Assembly (NCBI GenBank): GCA_020430865.1
Contig: JAGQIY010001406.1
Span: 1 to 6,804, forward strand
Source of the DNA: Myxococcales bacterium
Lineage (GTDB): Bacteria > Myxococcota > Polyangia > Polyangiales > Polyangiaceae
Length of the DNA: 6,804 bases
Reading direction: 5' to 3'
Shown: piece after piece, positions 1-5,343 of the stretch
How positions within the stretch are numbered: the first letter of the stretch is position 1
Layout: each line of letters starts with the position of its first letter
Notes under the pieces: model-generated
Told to the model about the DNA's origin: nothing
The model's database searches: none
The model's input: the letters and a program-made list of their open reading frames with translations, nothing else
Translations under genes and position numbers: made by a program

Positions 1-49
1 AACCTGGTGAAGACGTCCTACAACTCTCCCGGAGGAGCCAAGAACGAAC

Positions 50-81
50 AAAGGCCCCTCACGCCAAGTGGGGGCCTTTTT
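50..81. terminator. Rho-independent terminator, probably bidirectional
   Basis: A 9-bp stem pairs AAAGGCCCC (50-58) with GGGGCCTTT (71-79). It is extended by CAC/GTG (60-62 with 68-70) past a single bulged T, leaving a 5-base loop. On the plus strand it is followed by a T-run (77-81). On the minus strand it is followed by TTTGTT, so it can also end the tRNA-Asn transcript, whose 3' end lies 10 bases away. A plus-strand gene ending left of or at the window edge probably uses the other direction. A TGA in one frame at 8-10 would be a well-placed stop, but too little is visible to call that gene. Confidence 0.85.
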
Positions 82-90
82 CGGGGTGAG

Positions 91-163
91 CTCCGAGCGT
101 AGGACTCGAACCTACGACCAGGCGGTTAACAGCCGCCCGCTCTACCAACTGAGCTATCTCGGA
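91..163 (-). tRNA. tRNA-Asn (anticodon GUU)
   Basis: The reverse complement folds into a full 73-base cloverleaf. It has a 7-base acceptor arm beginning TCCGAG, a D-stem GCTC/GAGC, a 5-bp anticodon stem GGCGG/CCGCC around the loop CTGTTAA, a 5-base variable loop, and a T-stem GTAGG/CCTAC around TTCGAGT. The anticodon GTT reads asparagine codons, and the discriminator base is G73, as in bacterial tRNA-Asn. The CCA tail is not encoded (the next bases are CTC), so it must be added enzymatically. The last acceptor pair is an A7-G66 mismatch. The gene stands alone, with its own promoter upstream and a terminator 10 bases downstream. Confidence 0.97.
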
Positions 164-179
164 ATGGTTGGGAGGCGGC

Positions 180-207
180 AGGCTACTCATAGCGGCGATC
201 CGGTCAA
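180..207 (-). promoter_or_regulatory. Sigma-70-like promoter of tRNA-Asn
   Basis: Reading leftward, TTGACC (202-207) is a near-consensus -35. It is followed by a 16-base spacer and TAGCCT (180-185), which keeps the key T, A and final T of a -10 box. Transcription would start near 173, about 10 bases before the mature tRNA 5' end. That is a normal length for a stable-RNA leader trimmed by RNase P. The assignment rests on motif match and position only. Confidence 0.55.
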
Positions 208-488
208 GAAAAACTGACGAAGCCCGTTGAAATCCCAACGTTTTGGAGGGTTTTGGCAGACACCGCCAGACCGCCCCCGGGGCCACGGCAGGGCCTCCGC
301 GCGCTCTGCCTCGCGTGCACCAACGGGCTCCCGGTTCGAGATAGGCGAAACCACCCCGCGTCGCTCTCGAGGACGGACGACTCACCTCCCCCCCTGCCCT
401 GACGCACGCGTGCCCAGGAGCCGGCGCAGCGCTTCTGGTTGGGGGAGAGGTCAGCCGCTTCGCCTTCAACATATCCCTACGGCAACGT
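208..488. other. Intergenic region with no recognised gene
   Basis: This stretch separates the methyltransferase stop from the tRNA promoter. It is very GC-rich with runs of C (for example near 387-395). The reading frames that cross it give arginine- or proline-rich products with no family resemblance and no convincing ribosome binding site. A GTTTTGG element occurs twice, 10 bases apart (240-256), and a weak 5-bp hairpin lies at 225-240. I see no convincing terminator for the methyltransferase gene here and no tRNA-like fold or known small-RNA core. Confidence 0.5.
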
Positions 489-1148
489 TCAGGCGCAGCG
501 CAGCGAGAGCTCCACGTCAGCGCCGAAGGGCAACGAGAGGTAGGCGCCCGAGGAGCCGCGCACCATCGCGAGGAAGTCCGGGCTGTGGTCGGCGTTGTCC
601 GCGACGATCAGCGCGCCGGGTCCGAGGTGTGGCTCGAGCAGGCTCAGCACCTCGGGGTAGAGCGACTTCGCGCCATCGAGCAGCACCAGGTCGATCGCCC
701 CGGGCAAATCACGCTGCAGGGTCTCCAGGGCGTCGCCTTCACGGATCTCCACCAGATCGCTGAGGCCGCCTTCGCTGAGATGTTGCCGCGCCCGCAGGAC
801 CTTGCTCGGCTCGAACTCCGTGGTGATGAGCCGCCCGCCCCCGTTGTCCCTCAGGGCTGCTGCAAGGTGTAGCGTCGAGACTCCGAAGGACGTGCCGAAC
901 TCGACGATGTTCCGCGCCCTCGAGCTTCGCGCGAGCAGGTAGAGCAGCGTGCCCGTCTCACGGGAGACCGGGAGCGCGATGTCCTTGAGCAGACCGTAGG
1001 CTCGGCGGTACTCGGTCTTGCTGAGCAACAGGCGCCACTGCTCTTCGCTGGAGAGCGCGGCGACCTCCGGTACTTGCAGCGGGGAAGCGCCCTCTGCCTC
1101 GCGGAACAGGCGGTCGAGCAGCGGGGCGATCTGAGTCAGCGTGATCAT
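489..1148 (-). CDS. Class I SAM-dependent O-methyltransferase (219 aa)
   Basis: Predicted soluble enzyme that transfers the methyl group of S-adenosylmethionine to a small-molecule acceptor; the acceptor cannot be told from sequence. The Rossmann motif I is VEFGTSFGVS (about residues 82-91), with the acidic ribose-binding strand LITTEFEP (107-114) and EGDALETL (137-144). The strand LVLLDGAKSLYPE (154-166) and the later VADNAD (182-187) give D158, D184 and N185, which match the divalent-metal ligands of catechol-O-methyltransferase-like enzymes. The length is typical for this family. I chose the ATG at 1148 because GGAG lies 6 bases upstream (1155-1158); the frame stays open to 1253, but that would run into the TetR gene and destroy the shared promoter region. 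The gene is divergent from a TetR regulator, which probably controls it. A metal-independent small-molecule methyltransferase is the main alternative. Confidence 0.88.
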   Translation of the reverse strand: MITLTQIAPLLDRLFREAEGASPLQVPEVAALSSEEQWRLLLSKTEYRRAYGLLKDIALPVSRETGTLLYLLARSSRARNIVEFGTSFGVSTLHLAAALRDNGGGRLITTEFEPSKVLRARQHLSEGGLSDLVEIREGDALETLQRDLPGAIDLVLLDGAKSLYPEVLSLLEPHLGPGALIVADNADHSPDFLAMVRGSSGAYLSLPFGADVELSLRCA

Positions 1149-1154
1149 ATGATT

Positions 1155-1158
1155 CTCC
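1155..1158 (-). promoter_or_regulatory. Shine-Dalgarno GGAG fixing the methyltransferase start
   Basis: GGAG on the minus strand is separated by 6 bases from the ATG at 1146-1148. It selects this start over in-frame upstream methionine codons, which lie inside the operator region or the neighbouring TetR gene. Confidence 0.7.
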
Positions 1159-1160
1159 GT

Positions 1161-1189
1161 TTGGGCGATTTGGGTCACCCAGGTAGAAT
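1161..1189 (+). promoter_or_regulatory. Probable promoter of the TetR gene
   Basis: TTGGGC (1161-1166) and TAGAAT (1184-1189) are separated by exactly 17 bases. The -10 matches TATAAT at five of six positions; the -35 keeps TTG. The predicted start, near 1196, falls inside the inverted repeat at 1186-1209, so repressor binding there would block initiation. No equally clear promoter for the leftward methyltransferase gene was found, although it must lie in the same 86 bases. Confidence 0.5.
1171..1181. promoter_or_regulatory. Palindrome TGGGT-C-ACCCA in the promoter spacer
   Basis: A perfect 5-bp inverted repeat around a single central base lies between the -35 and -10 of the TetR promoter, and in the 5' untranslated region of the methyltransferase. 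It could be a second protein-binding site or chance in GC-rich DNA. There is no direct evidence of binding. Confidence 0.3.
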
Positions 1190-1209
1190 GCGACGAATCA
1201 TTCGCATTC
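1186..1209. promoter_or_regulatory. Operator-like inverted repeat, probable TetR binding site
   Basis: GAATGCGA (1186-1193) and TCGCATTC (1202-1209) form a perfect 8-bp inverted repeat with an 8-base spacer. The spacer and inner arms hold a second, offset palindrome, CGAAT-C-ATTCG (1194-1204). The half-site ATTCGCAT (1200-1207) recurs in direct orientation at 1213-1220, 13 bases on. The array overlaps the TetR -10 and start site and sits between the two divergent genes, where TetR-family proteins usually bind as dimers to repress themselves and the neighbour. That use is inferred from position and symmetry. Confidence 0.6.
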
Positions 1210-1234
1210 GCGATTCGCATCCGAGAAGCGCAGC

Positions 1235-1876
1235 ATGGCCAAACGCAAAGCACCGCAGATCTCCGCGAGAAAGTCGCCGCAACAGGCCCGCTCGAACGAC
1301 CTCGTGGCGGCGGTGCTCGAGGCAGCTGTTCAGGTTCTGGTGAAGCAGGGCGCGACTCGATTCACCATGGCGCGGGTGGCGGAGAAGGCGGGCGTCAGCG
1401 TCGGGTCGCTGTACCAGTACTTCCCGAACAAGGCGGCGATCCTGTTCCGGCTGCAGAGCGACGAGTGGCGAGAGACCGGAGAGCTCCTGCGCTCGATCCT
1501 CGAGGATACGGCTCATCCTCCGCTCCAGCGACTGAGGCGCACGGTCCACGCATTCGTGCGCTCCGAGTGCGACGAAGCGGCGGTGCGTGGCGCGCTGAAC
1601 GACGCCGCGCCGCTGTATCGGGATGCCCCAGAAGCGAAGGCGGCCCGCGCCGAGTCAGCGGCCACCCTGCACCGCTTCGTGACCGAGCTACTTCCCACCA
1701 CACCGCACAGAAAACGCGTCCTGGCCGAAGATCTGCTCAAGACGACCATCAGCGCCGTGGCCAAGCAGTTCTCCGAGCAACCGCGCAGCGCGGCAGAGAT
1801 CGACGCCTACGCAGACGCCCTCGCCGACATGCTGTGCGCGTACGTCGAGCGCCTCGAGTCCCCTACCCCTTGCTGA
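1235..1876 (+). CDS. TetR/AcrR-family transcriptional regulator (213 aa)
   Basis: A one-component repressor whose C-terminal domain would bind a small ligand and release DNA. The N-terminal TetR DNA-binding domain spans about residues 20-72. It has helix 1 (DLVAAVLEAAVQVLVKQG) and the helix-turn-helix TMARVAEKAGVSVGSLYQYF (44-63), followed by PNKAAIL, all hallmark family residues. A basic tail (residues 2-14) precedes it. The C-terminal all-helical domain (about 80-205) is too divergent to name a ligand. The ATG at 1235 has a weak GAGAAG-type ribosome binding site about 7 bases upstream. The gene is divergent from the O-methyltransferase and its predicted promoter overlaps an inverted repeat, which suggests autoregulation. 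Its stop lies only 5 bases from the stop of the convergent lipoprotein gene. Confidence 0.93.
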   Translation: MAKRKAPQISARKSPQQARSNDLVAAVLEAAVQVLVKQGATRFTMARVAEKAGVSVGSLYQYFPNKAAILFRLQSDEWRETGELLRSILEDTAHPPLQRLRRTVHAFVRSECDEAAVRGALNDAAPLYRDAPEAKAARAESAATLHRFVTELLPTTPHRKRVLAEDLLKTTISAVAKQFSEQPRSAAEIDAYADALADMLCAYVERLESPTPC

Positions 1877-1881
1877 TTGCT

Positions 1882-2154
1882 CTAGTCCCTGCTCAGGGGC
1901 GGATCCTCCATGCGGCAGCCCCGGGCCTTGCCGACGCTGATACCGCAGTCGTAGCCGAGGCTCTCGCAGGTCTTCCTGCCCGCGGTCGGTGACTTCGGAT
2001 CATCACCGTCGATGAAGTCCTTCGTCTCGCCCTTGGTGCACTTCTTCATCACCGAGCAGAACTTGCCGGCGGGTTGTTCGTAGAGGCAGATCTTCTCCGA
2101 AGAGCAGCCAACGAATACCAACATGGAAACAGCGACGGTGAGAACTCGGAGCAT
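1882..2154 (-). CDS. Small cysteine-rich putative lipoprotein (90 aa)
   Basis: No known family is recognised. The N-terminus (residues 1-16) is a short signal sequence with Arg3 and a hydrophobic stretch, ending in FVGC; Cys17 would be the lipidated residue after signal peptidase II cleavage. Phe at -3 is not the usual Leu. The 74-residue mature part carries six more cysteines (23, 33, 39, 63, 70, 80), which suggests up to three disulfides in the periplasm or on the cell surface, and a charged middle segment (KGETKDFIDGDDPK). The start ATG has GGAG 3 bases upstream, which is tight; a GTG five codons earlier (2167-2169) is an alternative. It lies 59 bases after the amidase stop with no terminator between, so it may be the third gene of the monooxygenase operon. 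Genes for small cysteine-rich lipoproteins of this style are common in myxobacteria. Confidence 0.75.
   Translation of the reverse strand: MLRVLTVAVSMLVFVGCSSEKICLYEQPAGKFCSVMKKCTKGETKDFIDGDDPKSPTAGRKTCESLGYDCGISVGKARGCRMEDPPLSRD
1885..1900. other. Short hairpin at the convergent gene ends
   Basis: GTCCCT (1885-1890) and AGGGGC (1895-1900) form a 6-bp stem with one G-T wobble and the 4-base loop GCTC. It overlaps the last codons of the lipoprotein gene just beyond the TetR stop. There is no T-run on either side, so it is not a canonical Rho-independent terminator. It may help transcript end processing or be incidental. Confidence 0.25.
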
Positions 2155-2213
2155 GATCTCCGGTACCACCCTCGGCTCGAGAGACGCAATCCCACAACGG
2201 CCGAACGGCGCGC

Positions 2214-3716
2214 TCAGAACCCCGGCGGCCTCGCGAAGCCGCCCATCAGAGGCGCCAGCAACTCGGCGAAGCGGATCGTGGTGTAATCCCGATACGCAGC
2301 GCCCACGATTTGCACATTGAAAGGCAGGCCGCTCGAGGTCGCCCCGAGGGGTGCGCTCGTGGCCGGCAAGCCGAGCAGCGACGCCAGAGCGATCCACACG
2401 AACAGATCGCTGTAGGCGCGCTGCTGGCCGTTGACACGGATCTTCCGCTGCATCAGCGACGGACGCTTGTCGTGAGGGATGGCCGTGGTCAGCGCCGGTG
2501 GCATGAGGATCACGTCGAAGTCCTCGAACACTGCATGGAAGTCGGCGCCGAGGCGCGCGGTCCGTTCCTGCTGCAGGCGACTGTGAGCCGAGCGCTGGTT
2601 GATGCCTCGCAGGAAGTGGCCGAAGTCTGCTGGCGCGCCCAGCGCCCGAGACAACACCGGCATGAGCGCGCCGGTCAGCCCCATCAGGTGGCGTTGCCGT
2701 GCGGGAAGCGCGGCGCCGAGCAGCGCCCCCAGACCACGCAAGTAAAGGGCGTAGAACTGCTCGAGCCGGAAGCCGCGCGGGGGACCGACGGTCACCTTCA
2801 CACCAGCCTCTCCGAGCTTCTGACCCAGGCGCTGGTATTGCTCCCGGAGCTCGTCGTCGACTGGACACAGCGGATCGTCGGTCCAGAGCAAGACACGGTA
2901 GTCTTCCAGGCGCTGGGGCGGCTCCGGCAGCTTCAGCGACCAGGCGCTGCGCTCCCTGGGCGGGCCGAGCAGCACGTCCAGCAACAGCCGCAGGTCCGCC
3001 GCCGAGCGACTCATCGGCCCGGCCACCGCCAGGGTCGGCTCCGACAGCGTTCCCGGGGGCCCCGGTACATGTCCACGGAACGACACCACACCGTAGGTCG
3101 GCTTGTGCCCGTAGACGCCGCAGTAGTGCGCCGGGATGCGGATCGAGCCGGCCAGGTCGCTGCCCACCTCGAGGGGCGTGAAGCCAGCGGCCAGCGCCGC
3201 CGCGGCGCCGCCGGACGAGCCTCCGGGAGTGCGTTCGGTTCCCCACGGATTGTTAGTCGTGCCGTAGACCTCGTTGTAGGTCTGGATGTCCGAGGCGAGG
3301 TAGGGGACGTTGGTCTTGCCGAAGACGATGGCGCCCGCCTCCTGGAGGCGCCGAACGACGTCGGCGGGCTCCGTCGGGCGATGCTCGCGGTACTCCGGCG
3401 CGCCCGCGGCGCACGGCATTCCCGGCACCTCCCAGGTGTCCTTCAGGGTGAGGGGCAAGCCATGCAGGGGCCCGAGCCCTTCACCTCGCCCACGCGCCAG
3501 ATCGGCGGCGTCCGCCGCCTTGCGCGCGCCAGCGAAATCACGCGCGACGACCGCATTGAGCGCGCCATCTCGGCGCTCGATGCGCGCGATGTACTGCTCG
3601 AGCAGCTCGCGACTCGAGAGCTTGCCTCCGCGAAGGTCCTCGAGCAGCTCCTTCGCACTCGAGTAGACATGGGACGCCGAGGACGCTTGCGGCGCCTCAG
3701 TTGAGCTGGGTTGCAT
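2214..3716 (-). CDS. Amidase-signature family hydrolase (500 aa)
   Basis: Predicted serine hydrolase that cleaves an amide (some family members also cleave esters); the substrate is unknown. The full Ser-cisSer-Lys triad is visible: K92 in PLTLKDTWE, cis-Ser S167 in TPGGSSGGAAAALAAG, and nucleophile S191 in GSDLAGSIRIPA. The spacings of 75 and 24 residues equal those of fatty-acid amide hydrolase (K142, S217, S241). The N-terminal helix LLEDLRGGKLSSRELLEQYIARIE and the C-terminal strand LGLPATSAPLG...GLPFNVQIVG are also typical, and 500 residues is a usual length. No signal peptide is evident, so it is probably cytoplasmic. The ATG overlaps the monooxygenase stop by 20 bases and has GGAG 4 bases upstream (3721-3724), which implies translational coupling. 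GatA is unlikely because no gatB or gatC lies nearby and the sequence is more like stand-alone amidases or 6-aminohexanoate-type hydrolases. Confidence 0.93.
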   Translation of the reverse strand: MQPSSTEAPQASSASHVYSSAKELLEDLRGGKLSSRELLEQYIARIERRDGALNAVVARDFAGARKAADAADLARGRGEGLGPLHGLPLTLKDTWEVPGMPCAAGAPEYREHRPTEPADVVRRLQEAGAIVFGKTNVPYLASDIQTYNEVYGTTNNPWGTERTPGGSSGGAAAALAAGFTPLEVGSDLAGSIRIPAHYCGVYGHKPTYGVVSFRGHVPGPPGTLSEPTLAVAGPMSRSAADLRLLLDVLLGPPRERSAWSLKLPEPPQRLEDYRVLLWTDDPLCPVDDELREQYQRLGQKLGEAGVKVTVGPPRGFRLEQFYALYLRGLGALLGAALPARQRHLMGLTGALMPVLSRALGAPADFGHFLRGINQRSAHSRLQQERTARLGADFHAVFEDFDVILMPPALTTAIPHDKRPSLMQRKIRVNGQQRAYSDLFVWIALASLLGLPATSAPLGATSSGLPFNVQIVGAAYRDYTTIRFAELLAPLMGGFARPPGF

Positions 3717-5214
3717 GGATCTCCGACAGGCTGGGCGCCGACTCTTCGTTTCCTCGGGAAACCGGATTGCTGAACGTCAGCGCACCGTCTTCGAGCCTGG
3801 TGAGCTTCATCATCACGTAGTCGAGGATGTAGTTCTGATAGAGCTTCCAGGGGCGCCCGGCGCCTTGACGCGGCATCAAGTGGAGCGCGCGCTTCACGTA
3901 CCCGGAGTTCAGGTTCAAGAAGGGGCCACCGTCCTCGACGCTGCCGTCATTGGTCGGCGTGCAGACCGTGTTTCCCGTCCGGTCCAGGTGATTGATGACG
4001 CGACAGAAGTAATCGAGGATCAGGTCCGCCTTCAGGGTCCACGAGGAGTTCGTGTAGCCGAAGACCATCGCCAGGTTCGGCACGTCCTGCAGCATCGCGC
4101 CCTTGTAGTAGAACTTGTCGGCGACGTTCACCGGCTGGCCATCGAGGGTCAGCTCGGTACCTCCGAGCACCTGCAGCTCGAGCCCCGTGGCGGTGACGAT
4201 GACGTCGGCGGGGAGCTCTTCGCCCGACTCGAGCAAGATGCCGCGCTCGGTGAAGCGCTCGATCTGATCAGTGACCACGGAGGCCTTGCCAGACCTCAGG
4301 GCGGCGAACAGGTCGCCGTCGGGCACGGCGCACAGCCGCTCGTCCCACACGTTGTACTTGGGGGAGAAGTGCTGGAGCTCCACGGCGCCCTCGAGCTCCT
4401 TCTTCGCGCGCCCCATCAACAGTCGCCGCGCCTGCGCCGGGTAGCGCCGCGCGAAGTTGTAGAGCCCCATGCTCAGCAGCACGTTGCGCACGCGGGCCAT
4501 CGAGTAGACGACTTGCTCCGGCAGGTACTCTCGTAGCTTGTTCGAGATCAGGTCCTTCTCAGGCACGTTGATCACGTAGCTCGGCGAGCGCTGGAGCATG
4601 GTGACGTGAGCCGCCTTGTCGGTGAGCGCGGGGACCAGCGTGACGGCGGTCGCGCCGCTCCCGATGACCACGATGCGTTTCCCCGCGTAATCAAAATCTG
4701 CGGGCCACAGCTGGGGATGGATGACCTCACCCCCGAAATCCTCGCGTCCCGGGAAGTCTGGCGTGTAGCCGCTTTCGTACCTGTAGTAGCCGGCGCAGCA
4801 GATCACGAAGCGCGCAGCGATCTGGATCGTCTCCCCCGTGTCGAGGCGCTCCACTTCGAGGTTCCAGCGCCCGCTCTGGCTGTTCCAGTCGAGGCGCTTC
4901 ACCCTGTGGCGGTAGCGGACCTTGCGATCGACCCCGTACTCACGCGCGGTCTCCTGGATGTAGCTGCGGATGTCGTCGCCGTCGGCGATGGCCTTGGGGT
5001 TCGACCAGGGCTTGAAGTGGTAGCCCAGGGTGTACATGTCGGAGTCCGAGCGGATCCCCGGGTAGCGAAACAGGTCCCAGGTGCCCCCCATCGCCTCGCG
5101 CATCTCGAGCAGCGTGAAGCTCTTGTTCGGGCACTTCTTCGACAAGTGAACGCCCGCTCCCACGCCGGAGAGCCCGGCGCCGATGATCACCACATCGAGG
5201 GTTTCCTGCTGCAT
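3697..5214 (-). CDS. EthA/MymA-type flavin-containing Baeyer-Villiger monooxygenase (505 aa)
   Basis: An FAD- and NADPH-dependent monooxygenase that inserts oxygen into ketones to give esters, or oxidises sulfur and nitrogen in soft nucleophiles. The FAD-binding Rossmann motif GAGLSG is at residues 12-17. GGTWDLFRYPGIRSDSDMY (43-61) is almost identical to the segment I recall from mycobacterial EthA. The Baeyer-Villiger fingerprint FxGxxxHxxxWP is at 160-171 (FGGEVIHPQLWP), and the NADPH-binding motif GSGATA at 185-190. ATGLELQVLGG and GYTNSSWTLKADL further on also match EthA-type enzymes, whose usual length is about 490 residues. The ATG at 5214 has GAGG about 10 bases upstream. It is the first gene of the leftward unit, overlaps the amidase start, and is divergent from an AraC regulator. 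The natural substrate cannot be read from sequence; orthology to EthA versus MymA is not resolved. Confidence 0.95.
   Translation of the reverse strand: MQQETLDVVIIGAGLSGVGAGVHLSKKCPNKSFTLLEMREAMGGTWDLFRYPGIRSDSDMYTLGYHFKPWSNPKAIADGDDIRSYIQETAREYGVDRKVRYRHRVKRLDWNSQSGRWNLEVERLDTGETIQIAARFVICCAGYYRYESGYTPDFPGREDFGGEVIHPQLWPADFDYAGKRIVVIGSGATAVTLVPALTDKAAHVTMLQRSPSYVINVPEKDLISNKLREYLPEQVVYSMARVRNVLLSMGLYNFARRYPAQARRLLMGRAKKELEGAVELQHFSPKYNVWDERLCAVPDGDLFAALRSGKASVVTDQIERFTERGILLESGEELPADVIVTATGLELQVLGGTELTLDGQPVNVADKFYYKGAMLQDVPNLAMVFGYTNSSWTLKADLILDYFCRVINHLDRTGNTVCTPTNDGSVEDGGPFLNLNSGYVKRALHLMPRQGAGRPWKLYQNYILDYVMMKLTRLEDGALTFSNPVSRGNEESAPSLSEIHATQLN
3721..3724 (-). promoter_or_regulatory. 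Shine-Dalgarno of the amidase inside the monooxygenase gene
   Basis: GGAG on the minus strand lies 4 bases before the amidase ATG (3714-3716) and inside the last codons of the monooxygenase gene. It supports this start and re-initiation by ribosomes finishing the upstream gene, whose stop is 17 bases past the new start codon. Confidence 0.6.
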
Positions 5215-5343
5215 CGTCTCGCTTCCTCTCCAGGCTCGCTATTGAACCCGTCTCAGTAGTGTAGACGCCAACGACCCGAACGGGCAGGTCCCCAGGGGAC
5301 ATCCTGGTTGTCATTTCGGGCCACGAAGGCAGGATTCGAGGCA
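5215..5343. promoter_or_regulatory. Divergent monooxygenase/AraC control region with inverted repeats
   Basis: This intergenic region must hold both divergent promoters. It contains three inverted repeats: CGTCT-N9-AGACG (5249-5267), CCCG-AA-CGGG (5275-5284), and the perfect 13-base palindrome GTCCCC-A-GGGGAC (5288-5300). A rightward TTGAAC (5242-5247) resembles a -35 box and a leftward TACACT (5258-5263) resembles a -10, but neither has a convincing partner at normal spacing, as is often so for promoters that need an activator. The AraC-family protein encoded next door is the natural candidate to bind here. If the AraC gene starts at TTG 5308 the region shrinks to 5215-5307, and all three repeats remain intergenic. 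Confidence 0.45.

Noticed and set aside
15..40. Sequence ending GGAGGAGCCA that could be a tRNA 3' end
   Set aside because: No TTCRANY T-loop or matching T-stem precedes it, so it does not fold as a tRNA.
91..163. tRNA gene as an integration site for a mobile element
   Set aside because: I found no direct repeat of the tRNA 3' end elsewhere in the window and no integrase or transposase gene.
225..244. Hairpin CGTTG/CAACG followed by TTTT
   Set aside because: Only a 5-bp stem with few GC pairs and a short T-run. No gene ends just before it on the plus strand.
59..472. 137-codon minus-strand open frame across the tRNA
   Set aside because: It translates the tRNA-Asn gene itself (the familiar spurious IAQLVERxxV...VVGSSPTLGA peptide) and the terminator, so it is an artefact.
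227..763. 178-codon plus-strand open frame rich in arginine
   Set aside because: Low-complexity product typical of a non-coding frame in GC-rich DNA. It runs antisense into the well-supported methyltransferase.
2155..3246. N-terminal extension of the small lipoprotein frame (open to 3246)
   Set aside because: The extension is a shadow of the amidase gene in another frame, rich in Arg and Ala. The signal peptide and a GGAG site place the real start at 2154.
2310..3704. 464-codon plus-strand open frame
   Set aside because: It is the antisense frame of the amidase gene, which has an intact catalytic triad; its own product has no recognisable motif.
3715..5259. Two long plus-strand open frames (3715-4536 and 4606-5259)
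   Set aside because: Both are antisense to the monooxygenase gene, whose cofactor motifs are all in the minus frame.
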